NCBI GenBank assembly: GCA_019155185.1
Contig: CM032816.1
Span: forward strand, 8,224,510-8,288,509
Source of the DNA: Beaufortia kweichowensis
Taxonomy: Eukaryota; Chordata; Actinopteri; Cypriniformes; Gastromyzontidae
DNA length: 64,000 bases
Direction: 5' to 3'
The stretch's first letter is position 1. Every line of letters starts with the position of its first letter. Below are positions 12,690-25,357 of the stretch, piece by piece. The notes beneath the pieces are model-generated. The model made no database searches and was not told where the DNA came from. It worked only from the letters and a program-made list of their open reading frames with translations. The position numbers were made by a program, and so were the translations under genes.

Positions 12690-13270
12690 TGTTTGATCAG
12701 CCCAGGTCAAAGGTTAAATCTGATTTCTGCAGTAACTAGCAGGTAACACCCTTTTGACCAAATGTCCTGACCAGAGCCATTTTCATTTTCCCAACAGCAG
12801 CTTTGTGAGTCAGATTACAGACACAATATGGATAGAGAATCATCCCATTTTATGGATGGTGTCCTTTTAATTTTGTCTTTCATGCCTTATAAAGTTGTTT
12901 AATATCTGCTGAGGTGAATCCGCGGAGGAAGCGAATAAAGACTTTGGCCCCCCGGGTCATTTGTGATAGTAGCAAATTCTAACAGGATCATTTAATTCCT
13001 GCACATGATTGATATATCAGCACAGGCTAAATGGACAAAAACCTTTCTTCTATTAAAACACCGGGTGGACTGAAGACCTCCCACTTTCTAAGTTGGTCAT
13101 GATGGGGATACAGGGAACCAAGCACAGGTCAAATTAAATATCTTATGTAATTTCGCCTGAATGACAGTATCATCTGTCCCTTCAGTGTTATGGCCCTGAC
13201 CCCTATTACCCTATACTCTTAGCATGGCGGCATTTTCACCTTGATGGTTTTGAGATGGAGTTTAAAATGC
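12690..13270. promoter_or_regulatory. Regulatory-looking block upstream of ccdc73 with a DR1 element
   Basis: A block of balanced composition within AT-rich surroundings, with no open frame and no repeat pattern. It contains aggtcaaaggtta at 12704-12716, a direct repeat with one-base spacing of the kind bound by HNF4, RXR/PPAR or COUP-TF. It is placed 0.3-0.9 kb before the first ccdc73 codon, so it may hold the promoter or a conserved element. Confidence 0.4.
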
Positions 13271-13602
13271 TTCTTCTGACCGATGGCCTGAACTTTGTCT
13301 GCAGTCACTGCATTAATGTCAGTAGCAGTGGTTTAGATAATGTATATAAATGATAATACATTTAGATAATGTATTATGAGGTCAAATTTATGATTTGTGG
13401 GTTTTATGCAGTATTATAAAATCTGATTGGATAAGCTGCGTTTGAAGCTGTTGTATAATATACAGTATAATGTACACACACCTGTGACCTCACATCAATT
13501 GGAGTGAAGAGCAATAGGACTGGTCAGAAAAATAGTTTGTTTTAATAATAAATGATTAATTTTACATTATTTTGTTTGCTTTAGCTTAGTTTAGAAGGTT
13601 CA

Positions 13603-16600
13603 ATGGAGAGAGCCAGGGATGCTGAAACTGATCTTTTCTCCCCGGTGGGTGGAAGTGTGTTACAGCAATGATATTTTACATTATGCAAACAAATATATAT
13701 TAAAAACAATATTTACACACACTATGAATTCATTTGTCTACAGATAGAAGATAAAAGTGCTCTTGGTCAACTGATGACCTTGAATATTTCTCCAGAGAAT
13801 GATGGCCGTACCATCTTGGTGCATGTACTGGAATTCAAAACAAGTCTCCTGGAGGCGATTGAGGAGTTACATATTCACAGGGTATGATTTCTACATTGTC
13901 CCCTGCTTTTTAAAGGTGTAAGGTATGTTTTCTTTAAAATGTTTGTTGTTGCGGTAACATTTGTACCTTGCCAGGCTCCGCAGGACATTTCTTTAATTTA
14001 TTACCTGACGGATTGTGATAAAGACCCGTAACCCGCCTGGTCAGACATATTAACATCTAAATTGTGCAATAACTAAAGCATACAAGTCACTTTTTAAAAG
14101 ACAAATGATAGTTTTAGTCTTACATTAGCCAAACTTTTAAAGCGCATGTAAACATAGAGACAATCCTAGACGAATATCAGCCCCCTAAAAGGCTACAAGA
14201 CATGCCAATATATTAGGAATGCGGGTCTGTAAGTGTCCGAATGCACTGAGCTCTCTTTGGCCCGCTCGTGAAGAACTGAAGAATGTCTTGTTGTGGGAGG
14301 AGTGCCATAAGTATTCAAAAGAAGGAAATGCAAGCAACACATTCTGACCATCTGGACTGAATCCAGCAAAGTTACATGAACATTAGAACGAGGCCGGCAA
14401 GCAGGACCGGCACCCCCATGCGAAGCACTTAAAACCATACGCTGGACATGTTTAAAGGTTGTAAGAGCAAAAATAAACAATTCTATCTCTCGTGTTTTAT
14501 TGTTATGATGATGTTTGGTGAGGAACAAAGACATTACCTCAATGTGATCCTCAGGCATGCCATTAAAGTAACACTTTGTAGTTCTCTGGTTTATAGGGCC
14601 AAGGTTAAGATGGAGGATTTCCTGCCAGACAAACGCGCTCAGCTGAATGCCGTCACGTCTTATGTTCTTTTAAAAGAGTGCAAAGTGTCTTCCATTAAAA
14701 TGACTGTATTCACTTGGGATGTTGTCAGTTGCTTGGCCAGATACAGGAAATCTGAACATCCAGCTAGTGAAAGTATATAGTCCTGATGTATGATACTAGT
14801 CCAGAATGATACTTTGATCATTTTTTGGAAGGTGTCAACACATTTTTATAATGTCTTTGACTTATTGGATTTAATGCATCTTATTATATATGCAGTCAGT
14901 TTTAGTCCTTGAAGATTAACATTGTCCACCAATTTTAGTGTTTTCTTTCTCTATCTGGCAAAACCCTTTATTGAGTTTACTGTCCCTCTATGAAACATTA
15001 ACAGTTTTACCTAGTGTGCACTTTGCAAGTAGCACACTTTATTAGAAAAGCGTAAATAAACTCCTACATACACATAAAAAGCCATTGTGCAGAAAACCAT
15101 TGAGCTAAACCTGCTGTTAGGCGAAAGACGAATAATAAAATATTCTCTATACCTTCAAAAAGAAAATAGATAGAAAACAAAATGTAAATCATTTGGTTCT
15201 ATCTGTTAATTCTCTGTGAATCTGTTGATGGGTGGTGATGAAAACATTTGTGTTGTCCCCCCGTTATTGTAAATCTGTAAACAAATTAGCAATTGAATGA
15301 TTAATTTTTGGTTAATTTACAAAATGTGTTTTTGGTCATTTTTAATACAGGATGCTGAAAAACGACACGAGGAGCAGATTTGTAAGCTTGTGTTGGAGAA
15401 GCAAGAGTTAGAATGGCAGACGGTTTGTAAGACAATGCTGTTCTTTCCTTAATAGTGCAAAATCAAATAAAATATAAACAGTTTTTATATTACAGGACTC
15501 CTTACAAAATGAGATCTCTAGAATTTCAAAAGAAAATTCAGTCTCACTTGCTGCTGTCAAAAAGCAGGTATGACAGCTCACACATCCATTATATTTTCTA
15601 AGCTTTATTGTTAATATATATTAATTATTTTAATTTAAATAATTACATAATTGTAATTTAAAGTTTCAGGCCCAAATGAGAAAAACCGAGGGAGAAAAGG
15701 TCACTTTTTAATCTATTAATTTAGACATTTTTTTATCAGTGTAAAATGTTCTGATGCCAACCTTATTTGATGCTAACAATATTTTATTGTTAATGCATTT
15801 ATTGTGTATCAATGGACTCATTATGAAGGGGAAAATTCAACTTACTGCTGAACTCAAGGACAAAGAGATCACAAGCCTCAAGGAAGAACTAAAACTACTG
15901 CAGGTACATGCAAACATCAGCGTAATAAAACATATACCTCCACACAACAACATGCTTAGTTTTTATTTCTTTTGGGACATGTAAGTAAAACAGTGGGAAA
16001 ATCCATCTCATCACTGACCTTTTGAGTGGGGGTCTGTGTAGGTCTATTTGGTGTTGTCAGATAAATGATGTCGCATGGGTGATGTATGCTTTCTACTACG
16101 GTTCACCACACCCTCGGTTCAACCGTACGATTGGCCAATAAAGGTCCTTGTTACCCTTTTATTTGGCCATGGTAATCTGAGCGATTTCATGCCTATAATA
16201 AAAAGCACAGCAATTATTATGATGATTTCAACTCTGTGTTGGTAAACAGCGTGTTACTTGGATTAGCATTTTGAATTGATTCTCAGAATTACAGCAAATA
16301 ATAAAAAATTATTATTTAAAAAATATACTATAAATGTTTGCAGTTATGCATTTCTTTCAATGTTTTTTATTAATATAATTATGCAGAGTATTACATGAAT
16401 TAATTTGAAAGAATTTGAGGCATTAAGCACTTTTTTGCTTTTATTCACTTTTATTTTGTAAAATAAAACATCTTTTATTAGACTGCTGATATGACCAGAT
16501 TCTTTATCTCCTGAAGTGAATGTGATTTTAACATTTTTTTCAAAAGTACTATTATTAATTTTTCAAACAGACATAATTATTCAGTGCACCATTAACTTTG

Positions 16601-19600
16601 ATTATGTACTTTTTGTTATTGTACAGAACCTCTTCATTCCACTTCTTAACCCGAAAAGGTCATTAAGATAGTTTTGAAAGCAACTAAAACACTTTCTCTT
16701 CTTGTGCTACTGTCTTACAGTTGCTCAGGTACAGTTTGGAGAAGAAATTAGCCGAGCTGGTAAGGATTTCCAATTATATAAATTGTTGACAGAGGCGAGT
16801 GGGAGCGCTAAGAATTAAAAGGAGGAACTGAGAGGGGGAGCAGATCATCAGGAGTAACGAATAGGGAGGGCGTGACACGTGAACCGCCAGCGCCGCTGTG
16901 AAAATACCGCTATTAAAATATTTTATATCAGAGCTCTGCTCTGTTTAACCTTTCAATGGCGGAGAGGTGGGAACAGTTTGATACACACAATCAAACAGTA
17001 ACGGCTGCGGTTCACATAAAGGCCCCTCAGGCATGTTTGAAAGTTGACTCCTTATCTAGCACAGAGGAGCTCTCGGCCTTGATGTTAAACAAAGGTCTTC
17101 AAACTCTCTATGTAGTATATATTCACGGTCCGCCCTAGTGGAGAAGAAGGACCGTTATTGCTCACACGGTTAAATTGATATTTCTCTTGAAAGGGAGGAC
17201 AGTGTGTTTTTAAACTTTCCAGGAGCAGAAGTTGCAGTTGCAGACGCAGTTAAAAGACAGCCACCTGAATCAGCTAGGAGAGGTGGAGAGGCGCTTCGGT
17301 GTCGTATCCAGACAGTGTGCTGCGGTCAAGCAGGCCCATGAGAAACTCGAGCAGAATGGTACGATCGCCATCCCGTATAAGTAAAACAACACATCTCTGA
17401 TGTGCACACAGACCAGATATTTTTCTGTATTCCTAACAAATTAGGTCTGGATTTTTAAAATCTGGATAAGGTTGACATTGACTTGTAATGCCAATGTCAT
17501 GTTGAATCAGCGATATAAACATGATTATCTCTCGACTTCAAACTCTAGTATCGCTATTTATGCGAAGCTGGGATAGAAACGCTGCTAATTTAAAGAAGAT
17601 AAAACACATTGGGTTTGTAGTTTGTCTGGTATGCGTAATCTTTCTCCATTCATGCTCGAAAAATGTAATGTTAGGAAACCCATCCCCGTGCTTTACATCT
17701 GACAGTGTTTTTATAAATAGATTTGCCATTTTGTGAACATGAATTATTCGATTCTTTTATAGTGATGGTTATATGAGTCTATAAAGCAATGCCAAGTTTT
17801 CTTAATCATTCTTTTTCTTAAAGTTGAAGAGGCCATGCAGATTAATAAAAAACTCACATCCATCAACAGAAAACAAGAATCTGCCATTAAAGCCTTAAAA
17901 GAGGTAAAAAAAATGTCTTGAATCATTCTTGTAATGCTGACAATCTATACTCCTGCTGCACTATTGCCCCTCTGATAAGAAAGCGTTTAATGCGAGAGGC
18001 AATGCTATGTTACTTGACTATGGCATAATTGTATCTCTAAATAATCGTTTTATCTTTAAATTTCATATTTAGGATGTGGAGAGACTTAACAAGAGGCTGG
18101 TCACGTTTAAAATGTCATCGGTCTGCAAACCTGGAGAAGAGCATCTTCAGAACGTTTTGAAAGAACAACAGCTTCAGCAAGTTCAACAGAGACTCTTTGT
18201 GGTATAGATTTTTTTAAAAGTTGTTTAAAATGCTAAAATGATGTCTGTAAATGCAATATGTTTACTTTTAGGAAATAGAACTTAACAAGAAACTGAGAAA
18301 TGAAACTGCTGCAGAGAAGGCAGAGAAGCAGGTAGGGTTCTGTAATCTTGCCTGGTTGTATATTTGGGTGTATGAGGGTTTACACATATTCCAAAATAAT
18401 ATAGCACTGATTAGTACCTTAGTCACAATAAAACATGTATGTGTGTGTGTCAGGGGATATTGAAGTCTCTTCACCAAACTCAGTGTTTGCTACAGACACA
18501 GACAGAAGCTTTAAGCCAAGTAGAGCAGGAACTCCATACACACCGTGAGGAATATCAGGTCAGGCTTCCTGAAATCTGCTCTGTCCATAATAACACATCA
18601 AACATTATTAAATAATGTATTTAAAAATGTGCAAGGATTAAAATTTTGTATTTCTCAATTTTTTAATGGATACTATTTTTTCTGTTTGATCTATTTAGAT
18701 TTTGGGAACAATCGAATATTCATTATACCTGCAATGAGAAACAAATACCATAATTAACCTAAATGCATATAAAATTCTCTTTTCATCATGTAGGATATTT
18801 ACTTCTTAGTAAAGCGCATGTACAGTATGCAATAGTAAACACTGGTCATCCGTTGCTCATAAAGTTGATTGAATGAGCTGAATATTATTTCAGCATATTT
18901 AAAAAACACAAAGTGCAACTCAATAATAGTAAGTGTGTTTAATGTCTTTCTCTTTTATTTCCCTCATACCTCTATTTAATTCACTTAGTCATTCGCTGAT
19001 TAAAACCTTTATTAACATGACAAAAGCCAACTGATTTGTATTGGCCGCTCTATCTGTTTAGAATCCTCTGTCTAGGTTAAATAAACACATAAAAATTTAC
19101 TATTGCATTAAAAATTTTCAGGGTGATTAATTTCATTGCAGGTCCTTAAAACAGAACATGAATTGAACCAAGAGAGGGCCAGAAAAGAGCAGGACGGATA
19201 CGCTCGGCTGAGAGAGGAGTACCAAAATTCAGAGCTTGCTTGGGAGAAAAAGGTGATGCTGAGATACAAAAGCATCACAATTGCAAAATTGTGATTCACT
19301 TTTGATCATTAAAGTTTTTTATATTAAAATTATTTGCATTGAAATAAATAGCACTAATTATTAAAATGAAAATGGATTTCCCACAGATGGTCCTGCTTCA
19401 GAAGATGACAGAGGCAGATCAAGTCGAGCTGAGATCTTTGAAAGAGGCTTATAATCACCTCCAGGAGGAGAATAAACGACTTTCTGCTTCTGTAGATCAT
19501 GAAACTGAAGACATTCAAAACTCTCAGGTTTAATTAATATGTGTAAATAGACATCAGACATTGTTTCTTAAGCTTGTACCTTGGGAATTATACTTGGAAA

Positions 19601-22263
19601 AGTACACGTAAAAGTTTAATAATATTTGTTATAAGTCGAATGGAGAGAATCTGACAGAAATTTTTCATTACAGATCACAGGCTTAAAACATCAAGAAAGT
19701 CAAGAAAATTCTCTTAGTGGAAGAGTTAGTGAGATCAGCCTTGTTAAGCTGGATGGTTTCCATGAAGATGAGTCTTTTGAAGAGGGCTTGATTACTTCTC
19801 ATGATGACGGCGAAACAACGAGACGCCCTCTTCAAGGCGTTCCAGGTGAGAAGGAATGTGGAATTGTCTTCTCCAGCCAAGCCTGGCGCCGCTATAACTA
19901 ATATTTTTATTCAGAATAATATGAAGTGTGGGGGGGTGGTTCTCAGTTTGACAGAGCAACTTTATCAAGACAGCTTACCTATACTTATCACTTTTCACCT
20001 ATTATGATGCATGAATTTCTTTTCTACACACAGATGAAAGCACAGACTCTCAGAGGAATACAGAAGACGACTGCTCTCATAATGAAAGCAGCACACTTAA
20101 ACTTTCAATCCAGGTGGATGAAGCTATAACTGCCGTATCATGGACCACAGGACATGATGTTTCGGTTTCATGTGTGTCTGATAAGATCTCAGGACTTGAG
20201 AAAGTCAATGCCGTGACGAATCATCTGTCAAACTTGTGTGCTGAAACAGAAACGAATGTCGGTGAAAGTGAGACAGTCTGCAATACAGTTGATAAAGGAT
20301 GCTCTCCAAACCAAATCCAAAGTGACGCAGACAGCTGTCTCACAGAGCTATCAGAGCCAAAAACCAGGTCTGTTTATGAGGTAGACGATGACCCCTTGGC
20401 TTTGGAACAGAAAGACAGAACGCTGGAACAAAATCTGTGTATGCCAGAAGTGACTGAACCCCAGACATCATATAAACACACAGACAGCCAGAAATGTGCT
20501 ACGGAAATCAAAGACCAGATTGCCGCACCTGAAGTTCTCCACGGTCTTTCACAAACAGAAGATCAAGAAAGTACAAAAATACTTCATGAAGACAAAACAT
20601 GTGACGTAATGCATATGACCGAGGACGTGATTGCAGACCAACCTGATGCATTTCCAGGTTCCCCAACAACATTAGATACACACCTTCATGAGTCCAAAGA
20701 TCACATCTCACCACCTCACCATGAAACAGTTGCTGGCACTTTGGAACAATCTCCGTCCATTTTAGCGACTACAGACGACTTAATGGAGACCATATCAGAA
20801 AATAAAGATCAACACAATGATGTTTGTACCTCACAAACATTCAGTGCTCAACAGATTAAAGAGGCTGTTTTTTCAAAAGTAGTTTCACTAAATCCCAACA
20901 TCTCAAGCCAAGATCCTTCCTCTCCTGATATGTTTCCGAAACTCAAAGACCAATCAGATGTTGACCTCAAATGCATGCCAGTGACTTCAAACCATGCAGG
21001 ATATAAGAGATACCGACCATCCTTTTCATGGGACACATTTGTAAAAGCTACAATGAACACACAGACAAAATGCAGTAATGTTGATTTTTTAGTGGGCACC
21101 AGAAACAGCAAACCAAGTTTGGCCTTAACACAATCAACACTCCCAAAATTAGATCAGAGGACTTCTGGATTTCTCGGTTTGGAGTTTGTTTCTCCTCATT
21201 TTGTGAAGGATAAACTGACAAATAAAGGCAAGTGTTGTATTGCATATTTTTCTTGATGATTAATACAAATTTAATCAATATCTCACCAAAATAAAATATG
21301 TATAAAGAATTAAGCCATGTTCTTTTCATATAGATTAACCAGTTATTTTCTTTGTGCCATCCAGCTTCTTCAGTTGTGTTGAAGACTCTCGACAGGTCAC
21401 ACACTCCAAGCAAGCGTCCCCACCAAAAAAGCGATTTTCGAGAAGAGTGGGATGCAATCAAGCAGTCCTTTTCAGAAATGCTTGCAGAAAAAGTACGTTT
21501 CCAAATGCAGACCAGCAAAGTTAACATACACGTTCTCCAGCAAGATATTCCCAGAAGTATTTCTGTGGGGTGAAATGGCAACATTCTTCTCAATTAAATG
21601 TTGATAGAAAACAGCAGGAAAAAGTATCCGGATATTAATCTTTGGATGCAGCTTAAGTCCAAAGGGAGCAAAGAGGCTAGCATGGAATAAACCAGAGAAC
21701 CAGAGTCTATCAGTATCTTGGTTTTCGGTTTCAAGGTTTTTGCTTCTCAAGTAAAATGAATTAGAATAGATGCTTGAACATTTTTTGTATATCAAGTCAG
21801 ATTATGTCACCAAGGATTAGTGTTTGATCCAAAAGCAAAACAAACATTACAAGATGAGTACTCATTAAAATAACTGTTTGTGTTAAGGACTTACTTTCTT
21901 ATTTCATCTGCATTTAATTCTTATTGTTAATAATGCATCAGAATTAAATCAAGGTAGAGTGTCACGGGACGTTTTATGACCCTTTTCATTTTCCCGCAGG
22001 AGAATCGAGTGCTTATCTCATACAGCTCGACTGTGAGTGGCAGTCTGGCCTCTTCTTCGGTGGGTAATGGGCTGCGACAGGACGACACTCCTACTGTTTC
22101 TCCTCCCAAACTTCAGACTGAGCCTGAGACTGAAGGGGGTACAGCTAATTCTGAAGGCAAAGAGCAGACAAATCAATCCGACATAGTGGCCCAGATTGAC
22201 GAAATTGAGGAATTGATGTCGTTGGATGGTTCAACACCTCAAAAAATACGCAAAATAGATTAA
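13603..22263 (+). CDS. ccdc73: Coiled-coil domain-containing protein 73, complete, eighteen coding exons
   Basis: Coding segments: 13603-13644, 13744-13881, 15351-15422, 15496-15567, 15670-15699, 15829-15903, 16721-16759, 17223-17358, 17824-17903, 18073-18201, 18272-18331, 18454-18558, 19142-19252, 19387-19527, 19674-19845, 20034-21227, 21365-21492, 22000-22263. They sum to 2988 bp (995 aa plus stop) with all phases consistent. The N-terminal motif HVLEFKTSLLEAIEELH and later blocks (EEQI-KL-LE-QEL, LKDKEITSLKEELK, YSLEKKLAEL, LEQNVEEAMQINKKL, NRKQES) match human CCDC73 (about 1079 aa). Residues about 50-490 are heptad-rich coiled coil; the long exon at 20034-21227 codes a low-conservation acidic, Ser/Thr-rich tail; the end is IDEIEELMSLDGSTPQKIRKID. 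Human CCDC73 was described as sarcoma antigen NY-SAR-79; its molecular function is unknown. The intron after the long exon uses a GC donor. The first exon (14 codons) is the weakest call. Confidence 0.93.
14190..14790. other. Intronic block of unexplained composition in ccdc73
   Basis: Within the 1.5-kb intron before the third coding exon, this stretch is GC-richer than its flanks and holds overlapping open frames on both strands (121 codons minus, 110 codons plus). Neither frame has splice sites fitting ccdc73 or resembles a known protein. The segment starting near 14565 (aaagtaacactttgtagttc) reads like the edge of an interspersed repeat. It is probably an old insertion. Confidence 0.35.
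16783..17190. other. Probable insertion in a ccdc73 intron
   Basis: This GC-richer block fills most of the intron between 16759 and 17223. It contains an open frame of 60 codons at 16956-17138 with no recognisable product. Its composition contrasts sharply with the flanking intronic DNA, which suggests an inserted element, but I found no terminal repeats. Confidence 0.3.
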
Positions 22264-22430
22264 AATATGTTTAAAATTATTAGTAGGCAAAAGGTTCTGT
22301 GCTTCAGTAATGTTGTTAGTTAACGTTAAAAAAAAATGTAAACGTTTTAAAAAATTCCAAACTTAATTTGTAATATGTATATTATATATGAGGTTAATGT
22401 TAATTAAATAAACTTTTAAGCAAGTACATA
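22264..22430 (+). terminator. ccdc73: ccdc73 3' UTR and poly(A) signal
   Basis: A short AT-rich 3' UTR follows the TAA at 22261-22263. The canonical AATAAA at 22407-22412 lies about 145 bases after the stop; cleavage is expected 10-30 bases later. Confidence 0.65.
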
Positions 22431-22689
22431 AAAAGTCTCGTTACCTTACCCTGAGTCACAACAAAAAGCTTATAATGATCATTTATAATTTGAGCTGTCT
22501 GGTACAATTTCACAGTAAATGTAAGTTTGACGTCATTTGGCACGTAAAGACGTAAAGTACCTGCAATTTTGTTTTTAAACTGAAATGGTGGTATAGAGGC
22601 AAAATTGCAGCTTGTAGGGGTCAGGCGTCATATGTTTGCATCTGTTGGTGCACACGTCACATTGTAACTTATTGCTAAACAGAGAATGT

Positions 22690-23720
22690 GCTAGACATAA
22701 AACCTGCTAATTGCACTGTACAAGCTAATTAACAGTCATTACTCCCAGACCTGCCGGCCTGTTCCTCAGAGGCCACTTAATGGCCAAACATTTCTAATTT
22801 ACATTTCTAATATTAACTGTGGCCAACTATAACTTGGGGTAATTAGAATACACAAGTAAAAGAATCAATTAGCACATATTAAGCCAAATTAACAAATGCA
22901 AATGAATCTCCCATTAAGTTTATGTCCTCTGTAAAGAGGCTGTGGGGACCATGTGGACACATGTTAGGCCGATACACGTGACAAAATAATGTGTCGCATA
23001 TGGTGACGCTGGTCACAGTGAACGAGTGCGAATTGAGATGCAGTTTTAAAGCAGTCGGAAAGAAATAAAACTAAACTCAGAGGTGTGTAGGATCTTAACG
23101 TGTAAAGTTTTTAATTGAATCTTTCATGCATTAAACCTCTCTGTGCCATAACGCTACTTAACCAAAGGTAAACAGTGCGGTAATGATATATTTTAAGGGA
23201 CATAAACAAGTTGAGTTTCCATCTCAAATTATGCATTTTAAACAGCCTCACAAAAACACTTTCCCCTGCAAAAAGTACTAAAATCAGCCAGCAGAAATGA
23301 AATGCACAACTCCTGATGATGGCACAAGGTCCCTCCGAGTTTCACCTTAATACACTTACTCATTATTAGTATGTCAAAATGTTAATGTCCTCGTAAAGAA
23401 ATCTTATGCGTTCTAGCCACTGTGCCGGCAGTACTGACCCTTATCCTAAGAGGGAGTGGGCAATATGGAGAGCGTAATTTTAATACACACACTGGATTAT
23501 GAAGTGGCAGTCCTTTGAAACAGTCAATTACACTTGTGTGCGGGAGGGCCGTAGTGTTAATTACAAGTCGGTTTTATATAGTGTGTAAATACAGAGCCTG
23601 CTGACATTCACATTCCATCACTGTGTCCTGACTGCCACAGCAAATTAGCCTGACCCATCTGTGTGTGTGTGCACCAATGTGTTCATTTAACTTTACAATA
23701 ACATTCACCAAAAACAACTG
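22690..23720. promoter_or_regulatory. Homeodomain-site-rich block, candidate conserved non-coding element(s)
   Basis: There is no open frame of note and no repeat pattern. The block carries many TAAT/ATTA cores (for example gctaattaacag, gtaattagaa, tcaattagcac) and an octamer-like atgcaaatgaat near 22896-22911, mixed with GC-richer stretches such as the one around 22750. This composition is typical of vertebrate developmental enhancers. Assignment to wt1, 11 kb to the right, is inference. Confidence 0.4.
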
Positions 23721-25357
23721 GGAGAGCTTTGGAGATGAGAGCACAACTCTTTGGGGTCTTTGTGCTTTGCTTTTGTACTTTTTAAAACATAGCTATTGGA
23801 CGGATGAGATGGACAAAAACTACTGATGACTCATCCTGCACCAATGAAATTCTTCCTACAAAGACATTGTTCTTTTACCCTGTAGGTCACCTGACTAGTA
23901 CAACAAGTAGTATATTATGTGATATTGTGATGTAATCTTTATGCTATTGGCTGTTTCAGAAATAGTTTGGAGCCCTGCGATATGTTCTGCACCAACTTCC
24001 TGTTTCAACAGGAAGTATATCAAGAAAGCTGCATTCATTAAGGAGTCTTTAAAGGTAAGGTGTTGTACTCCAAACAACACACATGGATATATAACTATGT
24101 TAACATCTTTTTTGCGAGCCCCCAAACCTCAGTTTTTCAAAATTAGTGCACTCTTGTTCTCCCACTATAGCTGTGAATCACCTCCGTTCTGCTCTTCTCA
24201 TCTTACCTCACATTGAGAGACGAGAAGATAATCCCCGCCTGCCTACTACTGTCAAAGGTCACCACAGTTTAAAGTTCACCATTCACATCATTTATATGGT
24301 CTTAAATTAGTCCGAATGCACGTTCCTCTCTCTTTTAACCAGTTGTTAATCTTTTAGTCATACTGCGTTCCCTGTCTAAATCCAGTGAGATAAAGCAAAG
24401 TTAAAGCAATGCTCGGTGGACGGCTGTTTTGATTGAATTATGCCCCTCAAGGACCACCATGGCAGGTTCCATACGTTTTTCATTTGAAGAGGCAATACGT
24501 GATCACACGGGTACACGACACTCCCCATACGTGGAGTATGTCATTCCGCCTATATATCTGTTCGGCCGGCAACACGCACTTAGATGAGCCATTTTGGCTG
24601 TGTTGAGTGGGGGGCGATCAGGAACCCTATCTTAACCCACATGCCGTCCTGCATTAGCTGCGTCTCAATTGAGGTGTCAGCCCATAAGTCTTACTCAGTG
24701 GGATGTCACAGCTTGATGATGGAGAGCGCTTCTTCACTCCGGGGGATCTTGTAAAACTCGCATGGCCCCGCTCTCCACTCCCAGTCTGGCCTCTTTCTCG
24801 ACATGGTCTCCCCTTGTGCTAAATCAGAGCTAGTGAATGACACGCTGAGATCCATTAAGCAACAAATGTATTTGGTTACTAACTTTTAAAGTTCTTCTAC
24901 GATCTGGGGATCGCAGAGGTCTAGCTGGATAAGGAACTACACGCAAAAAGTCATAAAAGTTATGTGCAGGGTTTGTCATTGTAAACGTCACATTCAGGGT
25001 GGGTGTAACATGACTACAAGTAAAGATTTCAGCACATGAGTATTTATAGTATTATATTTTATAGTAGTGGGTTTTAAGTAGAAGATATAGTCTATCTTGA
25101 TAGATCATAATAAATTTAGTTATTAATTAAAAGTTTTAATTATTATTAGTAGTAGTAATATTTGAGCAGATTGAGCAGAACCATACAAAATTCTATTTTA
25201 GTGTTTTTTAATTTATTAACTGTAAATAATTGAATAAATGTAGGTTACTTGTCATGTTTCTATAGTTATAGTAAGAGTAACAGTAAGTAAAATAAAACAA
25301 ATTTTATTTATTTAAATTTATTTATATATTTTATATTACTTTTTTTGTTTTGTATAT
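23721..25357. other. Intergenic; contains a GC-rich block with a small Kozak-perfect open frame
   Basis: Mostly unremarkable AT-rich DNA, except for a block at about 24400-24860 that is GC-richer and contains an ATG in an ideal context (accaccATGG) opening 42 codons at 24459-24587, with a TATA-like tatatat nearby at about 24551. No homology is recognised. It may be part of an old retroelement or a regulatory element. Confidence 0.35.

Noticed and set aside
14193..14780. Overlapping 121- and 110-codon frames inside a ccdc73 intron
   Set aside because: Opposite strands over the same DNA, no family resemblance; more likely an inserted repeat than a nested gene.
16105..16145. Short inverted pair acggtt/aaccgt considered as a transposon end or hairpin
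   Set aside because: Too short, and no matching element boundaries found.
21048..21795. Minus-strand frames of 107-181 codons over the end of ccdc73
   Set aside because: They run antisense through ccdc73 exons and introns with no homology or splice logic.
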